Assembly (NCBI GenBank): GCA_905182985.1
Contig: CAJJDN010000002.1
Span: 563,441-627,440, forward strand
Direction: 5' to 3'
Source of the DNA: Paramecium sonneborni
Taxonomy: Eukaryota; Ciliophora; Oligohymenophorea; Peniculida; Parameciidae
DNA length: 64,000 nt
Each line of letters starts with the position of its first letter. Positions within the stretch are counted from its first letter, which is position 1. The position numbers and the translations under genes are program-made. Below the pieces are notes generated by a model. The model was not told the DNA's origin. It made no database searches and was given only the letters and a program-made list of their open reading frames with translations. This document shows positions 13,070 to 25,200 of this stretch, one piece after another.

Positions 13070-14940
13070 ATGAGAAGTGCCCACCAATTAATAACTCAAT
13101 TTGAACTTAATGGTTTTACTCTGCCTTAAATGGAAAAGAACATGTGTATAACCTTTCTGAAGGATCTACTCTAATAAAATCCTATTGATATGGAATTCAT
13201 ACTTGCAAATACTTCACCATCACCATAAGAAAAGAAATTATTAACAACGAAATCAAATATCCTCCATCTACTAAAGGAAGACAAAGATCCATCTATAATC
13301 TAACCTATATTTGATTATAGTCAACTAGAAAATCTAATACCTAAGAAAAATAGAAACAAAATCAATGAAATAAAAACAAAAGTGGAAACATTGCTTAATA
13401 GTAATAACATAGATCCTCCATTGACTATTAAAAAAAGGTATTTTATAAACTATTTATATTAGATGGTGGACAGAAGAAGAAGATTAACAACTAAAAGAAT
13501 TAGTAACACAGCATGGAGCAAAAAATTGGAAAAAAATAGCATCTTATTTTGAAGAAAGAACAGATGTATAATGTTTACATAGATGGCAAAAAGTGTTAAA
13601 TCCTGATTTAGTTAAAGGTCCTTGGACTTAAGATGAAGATGAATTATTAATAAAATTAGTAACAAATTATGGTCCTAAAAATTGGAGTTAAATTGCTAAG
13701 CANTATGCATTTCTTATCTAAATTTTCTGCATAATTAGAATATTATTCCAAATTATAAATATTAAAGACATATTTCTAGACTAAATTTAACTTCATTTTA
13801 TTATTTACATATTGAATAACTCTTATATATTTAAAATTAAGTTATTTATTATATTTATCTTTTAAATTTTACTTTTATTAAGTTCAACTCATCTTAATTT
13901 CAATATTTAAAAAAGTTGTAGTTTAACCAATTTAATCCTTTACTAAATTATTTTGTTAAAATATAATTTTTGATATTTAAACATCCTATTTTTCTTAATA
14001 ATATGGTATGGTGAAATCCTAATTCAAAAATCAATCAAATATTTTAATAAAAGAGAGAATCTAATAGTAAAAGCCTATATTGTTTCATCTAGATACAACT
14101 TTTACCAATAAGATAGGTTGTTTTTGAAGAAATAATCTTACTAATTTTAAATAAAGGTAAAAAAATAGAATTTAAGGGCAGTTCAATAAACTTAAAAATA
14201 AGTCTTCATAGACTTATTATATGAAGAATATTTAATAATAAATTTTAATCAAATTCGTTAAAAAACACTATTATCTAATCTTTTTAATTAATTTTTTTAT
14301 TTGTTTAATGAGAAGTGCCCACCAATTAATAACTCAATTTGAACTTAATGGTTTTACTCTGCCTTAAATGGAAAAGAACATGTGTATAACCTTTCTGAAG
14401 GATCTACTCTAATAAAATCCTATTGATATGGAATTCATACTTGCAAATACTTCACCATCACCATAAGAAAAGAAATTATTAACAACGAAATCAAATATCC
14501 TCCATCTACTAAAGGAAGACAAAGATCCATCTATAATCTAACCTATATTTGATTATAGTCAACTAGAAAATCTAATACCTAAGAAAAATAGAAACAAAAT
14601 CAATGAAATAAAAACAAAAGTGGAAACATTGCTTAATAGTAATAACATAGATCCTCCATTGACTATTAAAAAAAGGTATTTTATAAACTATTTATATTAG
14701 ATGGTGGACAGAAGAAGAAGATTAACAACTAAAAGAATTAGTAACACAGCATGGAGCAAAAAATTGGAAAAAAATAGCATCTTATTTTGAAGAAAGAACA
14801 GATGTATAATGTTTACATAGATGGCAAAAAGTGTTAAATCCTGATTTAGTTAAAGGTCCTTGGACTTAAGATGAAGATGAATTATTAATAAAATTAGTAA
14901 CAAATTATGGTCCTAAAAATTGGAGTTAAATTGCTAAGCA
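12466..14940. repeat. Exact direct repeat of 1,237 bp around a single N (assembly overlap)
   Basis: Bases 12466-13702 are repeated base for base at 13704-14940, with only the N at 13703 between. The second copy starts exactly after the N and the first ends exactly before it. That is what two overlapping contig ends look like when placed end to end instead of merged. The shared segment holds the spacer and the 5' part of the MYB gene. Confidence 0.95.
13070..13702 (+). pseudogene. Truncated first copy of the MYB gene (assembly duplicate)
   Basis: Identical to the 5' part of the MYB gene at 14308, including its first intron (here 13438-13462), and cut off at the N within repeat R2. It is an artefact of contig overlap, not a real second gene or a true pseudogene. 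Confidence 0.9.
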
Positions 14941-15572
14941 TTTACCAGGTAGAATTGGAAAATAATGTAGAGAAAGGTATTGAATAATATTATTCTTAGA
15001 TTTCATAATCATTTAGATCCTAAAATTAATAAAGAAAGATGGACTGATGAAGAAGATCAAACAATAATTGAGGCACATAAAAAATTAGGAAATAGATGGT
15101 CATTAATTGCTGGATTATTAAAAGGAAGAACTGATAATTCTATTAAAAATCATTGGAATAGTACATTAAAAAGAAGATTAAAAATGTAAAATAGATGGGA
15201 AGATCTTTAAGTACTTCCAAGATAAGATGAAACTTTAGTTAAAGGAGTTCCTAGAAGACAAGTATAAAGAAGGATTATGTATTATAAAACGCCTGAGAAA
15301 TTTATTAAGAGAGATCCAGTATCTAGATAGTTAAATTTCTAAACTCCATATTCTAATACTCCTCCAAGTAAATTTTTATTCCAATTTTAGAATCTGAATA
15401 GACACCAAAAAATTTGAGCATTGTTTATCCAAATTTATTAGCCAAAGATGCTTAAATGATGTAAGATTCAATTTGCTTATTATTTAGAGATTCTTGTTAA
15501 GTATTATTCAAATAATTAAGTGAATTAACTAATTTGGATCTTGATTTCAATAAATAATATAGTTACAAATGA
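14308..15572 (+). CDS. R1R2R3 MYB transcription factor
   Basis: Complete copy with three introns (14676-14700, 14977-14999, 15368-15390). About 120 residues of polar N-terminus precede three tandem MYB repeats with the spaced tryptophans: R1 begins [16 protein letters not shown]2 begins [16 protein letters not shown] and contains KQCRERF, and R3 begins [15 protein letters not shown] and ends with [16 protein letters not shown]. This three-repeat layout and the R3 recognition helix are those of animal c-MYB and plant 3R-MYB proteins, which bind AACNG sites and in many eukaryotes drive cell-cycle genes. The C-terminal ~100 residues carry SQTPKN-like SP/TP sites and end in TGA at 15570. The 3' half exists only in this copy; the 5' part is duplicated before the N. 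Confidence 0.93.
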
Positions 15573-15842
15573 TAAATTTTATAATCACAGTATTCTCTCT
15601 AATTAATTAAAGAAAATAATATCATCTTTATAGAAAAATAACATATGAAAGTTTTTTGGATTTAATTATTGAAAAATAAATAATATCATTTTTCATAATT
15701 ATTCTTTAAAATCTGGAAAGTACTTCTCAGAATCTTTAATAATTTCTTATACATCAAAAACTTTTAATGCTCTATATATCAAATTAAAAAGTGAGAATTT
15801 TATTATCTTAAGAAACTAAATTATAAAGAAATTTTAATGAAC

Positions 15843-16631
15843 TAAATTTTTGCTCTAAAAATACAAAAAATTTCTTTATATGAATTAATTTTGTTAAATT
15901 ATCTAAAAATTAAAAAAATACTTTCTGATTCAATCTTCTAAGTTAAAATAATCTTCCAATAAGAAGTCTCATATTCTCTGTTATTTGATATGGAACCATC
16001 TTAAACTTTTGAAGTTGAATTCTGCTATTATCTTCATAATATAATTTTAATTTTCTAATGCAATAATAATGGCATAAATGATTAAATTATAAAATATTAC
16101 TGAGTTGATATAATTTATTTAATATCAAAGAACTTATAATTTATAGATACAGAAAATTAAGATTTAGTTTTAGAATAAAAGAAGTTGATAGATTTCTTCA
16201 CTTCTAGAATTAAGAACCATACATAAGTTCCTAATTATTAATAACTTCAATAAATAGGAAAATGGAATAAGATTGTAAAATATATACCTCAAAGGAAAGT
16301 ATCTTATTGAAAGCATAAATGGAGGAACTGAAGATATGTTTATTTTGAATTTACAGATAAAAAATGGATCAAAAAGAACTTTATTGAAAAATTCGATATT
16401 TACAAGAAAATCATATTAAGAATATATTTAATAGCTACATAAAAGTAATTATTTGAGGGAATAGATTAAATACCAAATAATATATTCCTAAATGACTTCT
16501 CATTTTAGAAATTGAATGAAATGCTCAATATATTTTTAATGGTATATTTGAGTTATTAATTATAATGGCTTAAAATAAATAAAATTTAACCCTTCTGGAC
16601 ACTTTAATAATGGTTATAAGTACAATATTGA
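15843..16631 (+). pseudogene. Decayed SANT/MYB-like coding stretch with in-frame TGAs
   Basis: One plus-strand frame (positions 0 mod 3) reads like protein for most of its length. It includes GKWNKIVKYIPQRKVSY-x-KHKWRN, which resembles a SANT/MYB helix pair, where the x is usually cysteine. TGA stops fall in this frame at 16101, 16308 and 16329, and no short intron removes the last two. The x position and the residue after WRN are both TGA, so single T-to-A changes in TGT codons could explain them. Upstream, 15573-15842 has no clear start. Low confidence: open frames of this size also arise by chance when TAA and TAG are sense codons. Confidence 0.35.
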
Positions 16632-16731
16632 CTATTATTTAATATTTTTTGTGAATTTTATTATAAATTAGCATTAAAATAACAGCTATAAATTGATAAT
16701 AATTAAAATTATTAAGAAACAATCATTTATA

Positions 16732-17263
16732 TCATAAATCATCATCATCTGGAGCTGGTTTGTTCATATTTATGTCGACTTTGCCATCATCTCCCATTTT
16801 AACTTTCTTTCCATTAATTGTGACATAATCATCATTTTATTTTCTCTAACCTTTTTCAATGTCTTTACATGACTAATTAAGTTTTAATCAAATAAAATAC
16901 ATTAGTTAATTTATAGCAAATTTCATCTTCAATAGAATCATTACCTTTTCTGTTCATTAAGGCTTCTGTCACTTCTTCTGACCATCCAGACATAAATGCT
17001 TCACATCCTTTTTTCATATCAGGGGGAGGATATTCATAAACACTGAAATTTTTCATTTAACACATTTCAGATAGAGCATCGGTAATATCTGATTCTTTTG
17101 TTGATGTTTTAACCTTCTTTAATGTTTCTCGAACGATTGCTTAACAACTATTGCAATAAAGTAAAGCCTCAACAGTTGTTGGTCTTCTGTCATCAGTCTT
17201 CTTTCTTTTTTTAGCAGCTTCTATAAGGAATAATAAAGTCACAAAAACGAAAAGAATTTTCAT
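16732..17263 (-). CDS. Canopy/saposin-like secretory-pathway protein
   Basis: 167 residues with one 28-nt intron (16873-16900). The N-terminus MKILFVFVTLLFLIEA is a signal peptide. The mature part has the six-cysteine pattern of the canopy (CNPY, saposin-B-like) family: LYCNSC, then a single Cys in SEMC, GCEAF, ICYKLTN and SCKDI. Canopy proteins are ER-resident chaperone-like factors that help fold membrane receptors in animals. The C-terminal tail is highly acidic (ending PAPDDDDL) and is not a KDEL-type retention signal, although an acidic C-terminus is seen in family members. The partner in ciliates is unknown. Short AT-rich gaps lie on either side. Confidence 0.7.
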
Positions 17264-17880
17264 TTTAATTATTAATACGTGTACTTAAAATTATTGTTCT
17301 TCTAATCAATTTTTTATATTATTGTATAAATATAAAATTAATGAAACCAAACATATCTTTTTTTATTTAATAGATTCATCTAAACTTATATGAATAAAAT
17401 TGTTTTTATTTAATTTGGAAATTTAAGTAAAACATTAAAATTAGATTTTTAAAGATAGAATTATATAAATCTAAATATTACTAAAAAAACTATTAAGCTT
17501 TACCTACTCTAAATATAATTATCTTTAGCTTATAATTAAGATAATAAAAAACTTAATTAAATGACATAAAATCTATATAAAAATTAATAAGTCTAAGTCA
17601 ATCTAAGTAAATCAATTGTAAATAAATAACTTATATGAAATTAATATTGAATACCAGTTATTACCTGAATACTTTTGGAAAAATATTAAATTTATTGTTT
17701 GATAGTATTTTATGAGGAATTCTTATTATAGATTATTAATGACTTAGAAATAACTTATTTTTAAGTAGAATTATATTGAATAATTAAAAAAATATATAAA
17801 TATATTTAGTTAAAGTAGGTTTTATAGTTGAGAATAGTAATAGAGTTAGAATATATATTGTAAATGGGATAAATATAAAT
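17264..17880. other. Intergenic, AT-rich
   Basis: About 600 bp between the canopy-like gene start and the START gene stop. No protein-like frame, RNA gene or repeat recognised. Confidence 0.6.
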
Positions 17881-18609
17881 TCATTTATTTACATTCTTCT
17901 TTTTTTCATCTAAAAGTAATTTAATTTGTTATACTACTTTTCCTTGAGCCCCAGCAACAATATTGACTGCTTTTTTAGGTAGCATTCCTTTAGGATCAGC
18001 CCAAGTAACAAATATACAAAATGTACCCTAATTATATAGAATAGATACTGTTTCTCTTTTTTCAAGGATCCATCCTCCAATTTTGAGATCACCTCTTACA
18101 ACACCTTTAATTGGAGGATGATTAGGATGTTCTAATGATTTTCCTATGGCATAAGTAAAATTTCCATCAACGATTTTTCTTGAAATCACAATAAAATCTC
18201 TAGAGCTGATAACAAAAAACATGGATTTAAATTTTTAATAGAATAGCATGAGTTCATCAGAGAATCGCTTAATGATTTAACCCTAGTTTGATGTAATGAT
18301 TATACAGATTCACAGATTCCATCATATTTAGGTCTCAATGGTATATCTTCAATAATGGCAAATATTTCATCAATGGTATATGGTAATAAGCCTTCTCCTC
18401 TTGTTAAACATAGTCCAGTATCTGGATCAGGACGTATATGAATTTTAAATCCATCATCTTCTGAAAATAGTTACCAATGATTTTCTGGAGTCAAGGGAGC
18501 AATTTTTTTCAAGAATTCATATCCATCTAGAATAAATAATAAATAAGATGTGATAACCTTATCCAATTTGCATATAAGCTTCAATATCATAAATATCAGA
18601 TTAAATCAT
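17881..18609 (-). CDS. START lipid-binding domain protein
   Basis: 224 residues, two introns (18527-18557 and 18283-18305). Nearly the whole protein is one START domain (StAR-related lipid transfer), a helix-grip fold that holds one lipid. The order of elements fits: an N-terminal helix, GFKIHIRPDPDTGL, then the phrase PLRPKYDGICES, SSRDFIVISRKIVDG, HPPIKGVVRGDLKIGGW, a TWADPKGMLPK strand pair and the C-terminal helix ending in K-rich sequence. The absence of targeting sequence or other domains suggests a small soluble lipid carrier like the StarD2/10 group. Its ATG is only 29 bp downstream of the stop of the coiled-coil gene on the same strand. Confidence 0.85.
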
Positions 18610-18638
18610 ATATTAATATTCTTAAATAAATGAAAATA

Positions 18639-20097
18639 TCACTCTTGCTAAGTGGTTCTTCTTATTTATGATTATGATCCAGTTGTACCTGTAACAGATA
18701 AAGTGTTACCTGTTCTTGAAGTAACTGTTCTTGATGTCACTACTACTTCCTAAAAAATATATTAACTATTTTACTTTCTTTTAAGAACTCTTTTTAAGTG
18801 ATTCCAATTCAGCTTAACACATAGTTAACTCTTCTTAACATTTATTGTATTCATGATTGGCTTTAATAAACTTTTATTTCCAAACTTCTACTTCCTATGA
18901 TAAATATGTGACTTTCTCTTAAATCACTGTAGTTCCTTAAGATTCTAATTAAGTATATCGATATTTCCAATCTTCAAGTTCTGAATCTTTGCTTTATATT
19001 TATACTTATAATCTATTAAACTCAGATGTCATCATGGATAATTTATTCTAAATAAATATAATTTGAAACTATTACTTCTAAGTCTCTCAATTACATTATA
19101 AGTTCATTATTTTTAGTATATGATTCTTATTCTATAGTTGTATATTTATTCTTCCAATTAAAAATATCTTAATTAGCCTATTATAATTATCTTTCTAATC
19201 TAGATATTTCATCTCTTGCTAAACTTAATTAACTTTCTAAATCTCGTAATTAACTTGTATCCTAAGCACTTGTTTATAATTTAGATATTTATAATCTAAG
19301 TTGTTAAATTTCAGCATCTTTATTTTAAATTAATTGTTTTAATCTATCATTATCACTTTAGCATTAACTATAATGAAGTTCTAGATCAGCTAATTATCTT
19401 CTTAATTCTGCAATTTAGTCTTCTAATTATGTTCTCATAGCAAAGAATTCTGCTTACATAGATGCTGAATCTGCTGCATTAGCACTATGTAATGTTATAT
19501 CGCCACGCATACTCTCCAATTATTATTCATAATTAATTCTCATTTGCATCATCTAACTTTTCACTTATTCATTTTCTTATCTTAAATTACGTAATTATTG
19601 TTCTAATTATTCAACACGAGTATTATCAGTAACCTTTTCTACTACTACTTTTTCAATCACTTTTGCTTCCTTTCTTCTCTCCAAATCAGCAATTATTGAT
19701 TATAGATATTCACATTCTAATCTCCAAGGAGTTTCTATCTCTTCTTTTGATACAACAACAATATTCATGCATAAAGGTGGTGCTTATTAACAATTCTGTT
19801 GTACACTATATGTCCCTGGATATGACACCTAAGGTATTTAAATATTCTATCTTAAGACATTTTGACTTTATATTCTTTAAGGTAGAAGTTATTATGTCTA
19901 TTTTAATGGAGCTTCATTTTAAATCTAAATTTATGTTCTTTGTTGTTAAAATTCAACCACTGGTTGCTTAGAATTAAATTAATATATACTTAGGTAATCA
20001 TCTATTTAGCTTCTGAATTTATTAATCTCATTCCTTTAGAACCTCCTATTAATGATTATACTTTCAAATCATCACTTTTAAAAATTTCTTGATTCAT
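18639..20097 (-). CDS. Coiled-coil cytoskeletal-type protein with short alveolin-like motif
   Basis: 460 residues with three introns (19967-19989 ending AAG, 19048-19075, 18750-18774); together they restore an exact reading frame. The N-terminal ~100 residues are Q/P-rich, followed by VIEKVVVEKVTDN, a V/E/K-repeat phrase like those of articulins and alveolins that form the ciliate epiplasm. Residues ~150-430 are an almost unbroken heptad coiled coil (LEQQLRNLRQENEQV, LADLELHYSQCQSDNDRL). The tail TSRTVTSRTGNTLSVTG is S/T-rich and may be phosphorylated. Probably a structural protein of the cortex or basal body; this is inference from composition. The intron ending AAG is non-standard but required by frame. 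Confidence 0.65.
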
Positions 20098-20530
20098 CTA
20101 ATTTTTATTTGAAAATTATTTAATAATCTCGGAAAGTAAATTATCATAATAAAAAAGAAAAGAAGAAATTAAGTATTTAATTTTTAAGTCTTAAGATTAA
20201 ATAGATAGTTATCTTTTTTAATAATCAGTATTTATAAATCCCAAACTTCAAGTAAATTTATGGAATTAATTTTTTAATTAAATAATCATTTTAATTTATA
20301 GAATTATTGTATTATATTATGGTATTCACATGTTCAAATGTAAAATTTTAAAGTATAATGATTCCATAGTGAAAAAATCTATAAAAAAATATGCTTAAAA
20401 TATAAAACTTAATTGAATAATATTTAGATTAAGAATTTATGTATACTAGAATATTATTCACAATACGCTTTATTTAGTTAAAAGAATATTTAATAAAGAT
20501 GTTTCTACCTTGAATTTAATAATTATATTT
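20098..20530. other. Intergenic spacer (divergent genes)
   Basis: Separates the minus-strand coiled-coil gene from the plus-strand glycine-zipper gene and presumably carries both promoters. No further structure recognised. Confidence 0.55.
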
Positions 20531-22411
20531 ATGTTTGAGGATAAATACTTAGAAACTTTATAATAGCAACTACTTCTGAGTAAAGTTGTGCCAATCATTT
20601 TATCTCCAAAAAATATATTGAAATCACTTTTAGCTGCAGAGAACATGTTAGATTAAGAACATCTCTATTAATCGATTTGTAAAAAGTAAGAACTTATTAT
20701 AAATAATTTGAATGAAGAAAATGCAGATGTGATCTTATGCATTTGCAAATTCATAAAGATAGAATTCGATAAATAAAAGGAAGGTCGAAGAGATGAGATA
20801 AAATAAGGTGTTCTAAAATAAATAGAGATAGAATGTATAAATTGGCCTTAATATAAAAATCCTAGATGGCCTGAGTATTTGGAATATTTTAACGGTATAA
20901 GTATAAAATTGATTAATCACACTTATATGTTGATAGAACAGATATTGATTGATTTAACAACTAAGTAGTTTATTTGTGAAGAATTCCATTAATATATGAC
21001 TGATAAATTAGAACATTGTATGGTTGTATTATCAATGGAAATGAGTGATTTTGCTAGAGTTATCAATAATGAAATATTTTATTTAGAATTAAAGAAATAT
21101 TTTAACACCATAATCTAAAATGTTCATTTATATATTAATCGAACATCTTTATTCTGTAATACTCAAATGGAATATTTAAATGAAACTTTAACAAAATATC
21201 ATACATTAGCTAACATAAGAACATATTAAATATTACAAATTGAAACTTCTTAATATATTATAGATTAATGTCATTAATCTTTAAATGAAATGAAATTCCA
21301 TAGGGTAGAATTTGAGATATTCGATAAAGATTTAGTGAAACAAATCATAAGATATTTTTATGAATACAGTCCATTAAGTTTAGGATTATATGAATTATCT
21401 ACATTAACAAAATCTTTTTAGGATGCTATATAGATGTATTACATATTAGATGATCAATATTTTTTAACAGCAGATTTAGATACTAAATTATTTGCTTAAG
21501 ATGAGGAATGCATAAAATATAAGATATGGTTAGATGAGAAGAGAAAAAAATAATCTTAATTAGGGAATTAACCAGTTATAAAAGGTTCAGTTGGTGCAGG
21601 TTTGGGTTGTTTAATTGTTGATAGTGTAGATCCTAAGATTCCATGGGATGAGAAATTAAAAAGAGCTGGTATAAGTTCTATAGCAACAGGTTTAGTAGGA
21701 GCAGCTATGAGAATACCTGTAGTTGGAGTAATTTTATCATAAGCTCTATTATTCTATGCAATTAGAATTTAAGCTAATAATAAAGTTGTAGATAAAGGTG
21801 AAAAGATTAAAAATATTGCGCATCTAGGATTTTAAAGTTCTTTTGGAATTGGAACTGTTATAGCTGGTTAAATATTGATACCTATTCCAGTCTTAGGTGC
21901 TCTTATTGGAGGAACTGTTGGAGGAGTTTTTATGGGTTTATATACTAAATTTATTATTCCTAAAACTAAACCATCTATTAAATTAATGATCAATGATTTA
22001 ATGACTAGATAATATGCTGATGGATTATTTTAATATGAGGATTAAGTTTTAAAAATTATGAAAATCAATCAATAACATTATTTTGGTCTAAAACCAGATC
22101 ATTTGAATGAGTGTTAATGGCTCACTATTCTAATGGTCTATATGGTTAATGAAATTCATTATTTATCAAATGTTTAGGGATTAGAAAAAATCAATGAATT
22201 ATAATAATAAATTGAAAAGAAACCTAAAGATGAAACTAAATTAATTAAATAAATTAAAGAGGTTGAAACTGAACTTGAATAATAAGAAATTATTAATGTA
22301 AAAATGGAAAGATCTAGATATTATATCCAAGAATAAGAAATAAATACATTATAAATAGTAGATAAAATTGGAGAATTTATTAATGGTATGATTGCAAATT
22401 TTAGATTATGA
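20531..22411 (+). CDS. Large protein with C-terminal glycine-zipper membrane region, unknown function
   Basis: Single intron-free frame of 626 residues. The first ~330 residues are soluble, helical and rich in aromatic and charged residues, with no recognised domain. Residues ~350-480 form a strongly hydrophobic, glycine-rich block with small-x3-small spacing (GSVGAGLGCLIVD, AGISSIATGLVGAAM, LGALIGGTVGGVFMGL), like glycine zippers that let helices pack or insert in membranes. The last ~120 residues are coiled coil (KPKDETKLIKQIKEVETEL). This layout, hydrophobic hairpins followed by coiled coil, could suit a membrane-shaping or organelle-tethering protein, but no family was recognised. Gene reality is well supported by length and composition. 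Confidence 0.75.
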
Positions 22412-23507
22412 TTTAATTATGAATTAATAACACGAACTTTCTCGTTTTTTCTTTCCTTTCCTATCGATTCTATTTATGGATTCATTAATTTTAACACCAA
22501 TCTTGCTATCTTGAAATATCTACTGGAGTAAAACCTTTACTTATCTCTAAAATATTATTTTAAATTTGGATATGGAATCAAAATCCATACAAATAAATTT
22601 GAAATTTCATAAATAAATCTTCTAATATTAAAATAAATAAATAACGAAAAATCTGCTATTGTAGATTTTCTAGATCCCATATTTAATTTTATTATAATTT
22701 ACTCCTTAAAAAATATATTTATCATAAAGTGTGATAATTCATTAACTTCTCTTAATCTTTCATTTCTCTCTTTAATTTTCAATTTTTTTTTAAATATTTA
22801 ATTTATTCATTATTTTAAAAAGAATGTATAAAACTATTACACATAATTAATTAGGATTGATATTCTAAAATGAAGTAAATTTTTGTTCTCTTTCAAAAGA
22901 TCCACTTAAAACATTACTTTATTTTAGTAGAAAGAAAAAGATCAATTTGTTTTAGAAGATAGAGATAGTGGTGAGATACAAAGAACTTATGACAAAATAA
23001 ATAATATTTTATATAAATGCAAGTTATAATTGATTTTTTGGAATACAGAATTTTCATAAAAATGTGTCATTGTAAATAATTATGTATGTGTTTAGAAATA
23101 ATTATAGTTTTATATTGTTGTTCAAATGCATTTAATTATTTTATGAATGAAAAAATACACTATGGGTTTGTTTAATTTTGAGATTAGTTATATCAAATTA
23201 TAATCATAATCAAAAATCGGAATTTCGAAAGCTTACAAACTATTTTGTTGAAACTTAAATAAATCAGCAAAAGATGAATAAAGTTTATTGATCTCTCTTA
23301 TTGATATAAATTAAATGGCAAAGAAATTATTAAAAAAATATATTATGATTAAATTAAATTATACAATTACTTTTTAGAAATCTAATCTCAAATTAAACAA
23401 CAACCATTTATTTTAATAATAAAATACCTTAGTTTTTTCAAGGGTAATGAAGATAATTGCTATAAAATTCTTTAAAATGTTTATAATATTTATATTTATT
23501 TTTTAAA
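22412..23507. other. Gap with one small possible ORF and coding-like debris
   Basis: Apart from the 69-codon frame at 22824, about 22920-23150 holds a second frame with a coding-like phrase (VLEDRDSGEIQRTYDKI) that cannot be joined to a start by any typical short intron. The remainder is AT-rich. May be the remains of a gene. Confidence 0.35.
22824..23033 (+). CDS. Small hypothetical ORF (69 aa)
   Basis: ATG to TGA open frame encoding 69 mostly basic and hydrophobic residues. No domain recognised. A competing frame from about 22920 looks more protein-like (EDRDSGEIQRTYDK), so this may instead be part of a frameshifted gene. Chance is not excluded. Confidence 0.25.
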
Positions 23508-25184
23508 ATGATTAGAAGATTGTAATCAGAGCAAGATAATTTAAGAATAAAAAGAGCATTAATGAGATAGTAAATCAATTAATCACATCGAGTTGATAGA
23601 GAATTTGAGATTGATGAACGATTTCATTCAGTATCTATGTATGTAAAACACAATAAAGTTGAAATGGATGATTGTGGATATTATGATCAATAAATATGGA
23701 AGAGATTAGATAGATTTGATTAAGTAATGCCAAATTAAAGGAACAATTGTTCATGGGTGATATATGAGGATTATTTATATATTTTTGGTGGTTTTACGTT
23801 TAATGGGAGATTAGATGATGTTCATAGATATTCATTTAGTAATAATTAATGGTAGCATTTAAATACAAAAGGATAAAAACCAAGTGCTAGAGAAAATAAT
23901 GGAGCAATAGAATATAAAGGTTGTATGTATGTATTTGGAGGATGTGATGGATTATTATGGTTAAATGATTTTTATTCATTAAATCTTAAGACACTTCAAT
24001 GGAAAAAAATTGAACCTACTGGTTAATGTCCTTCTGAGAGATTTGGAATAGCTTGTGGTGCTTATTAAACTAAAATGCTCATTTTTGGAGGATGTGATGG
24101 TACTCATTATCTAAATGATGCTTATGTATGGGATTTTGAAGAATAAGTGTGGAATAAATTGTAATTAATTGGAGATGTACCTTCTGCTCGTTCTTGCCCT
24201 TCTTTTAGTACATTTAATAATTAAATTTATATATTTGGAGGGTTTGATGGAGTTAATAGATTGAATGACTTTTATAAAATTAATATCTTTACAGGAAAAG
24301 TAAAGAGAATAAGTTAGCATGGTACAATTCCATGTCCAAGATATGTAATATATAAATATTAATTAATTAGTTTCATACATCAGAAGTTTATTAAAATAAA
24401 TTATTATTGTTTGGAGGATTTAATGGACATTCAAGATTGAATGATTTATATGAATTTGAATTTGGCAGTAAGACATGGAAAAAACTAGAAGTTAATGAAC
24501 CTCCAAAAGGTAGATCTTCTATGGTTTTTTAATTATACAATGACTCTCTTTATGTTTTTGGTGGGTATGATGGAGATGAATTGTTAAGTGATATTTATAA
24601 ATTGGAATTTAAAAATGCTTAAGTTCCTAGATCTAGTTTTTTATAGGATCTAAGATCTTTAATAAATAATCCTTAGATGAGTGATGTTGTATTCATTGTA
24701 GAAGATCACTAAATTTATGCTAATAGATGTATTTTAGGAGCAAGAAGTGAACACTTCTAAACTCTATTTTTTGAAGAATTTAGAGACAAAGATTAAATTT
24801 ACATAGAAATCACTGAATGTAGTTATCAGACTTTTATGGATATGTTACAATATATCTATACAGATTAGTTGGATACTTATTTAAACACCAATAGACTTTT
24901 AAGTTTAATAGTTTTATCTGATCATTATCTTATGTAAAGGTTAAAATATTTATGTGAAGAATAATTAATAAAGAAAATAAATTGCAACAATGTCATTGAA
25001 CTTATATTATTTTCCAAAAAGTAAAAATTAATATATAATTTTTAGATATAATTGTAGATTATTAAGGGTATAAACCATGAAATAGTTAGTAGATAATATT
25101 TCAACAATTAAAAAAAGAAAAGATTTTATAAATTTAGCATAAGAACCAGAAATACTTTTAGAGATCATATAAAAAAAATGTTGA
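23508..25184 (+). CDS. Kelch-repeat BTB/BACK protein
   Basis: 541 residues, two introns (24345-24370 and 25021-25045). Six Kelch blades with the GG signature follow each other: IFGGFTFNGRLDD, VFGGCDGLLWLND, IFGGCDGTHYLND, IFGGFDGVNRLND, LFGGFNGHSRLND and VFGGYDGDELLSD, forming a beta-propeller. A BTB domain comes after it (MSDVVFIVEDHQIYANRC... then ILGARSEHFQTLF), followed by a short BACK-like helical tail. Propeller-then-BTB is the order of LZTR1 and of many ciliate and plant proteins, not of KLHL proteins, where BTB comes first. Such proteins usually act as substrate adaptors for CUL3 ubiquitin ligases. It ends 16 bp from the stop of a convergent minus-strand gene. Confidence 0.92.
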
Positions 25185-25200
25185 TATATTTTTATTTAAT

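Noticed and set aside
12466..14940. Tandem gene duplication of a MYB gene
   Set aside because: Identity is perfect and the copies meet exactly at an N, so an assembly overlap is the simpler explanation.
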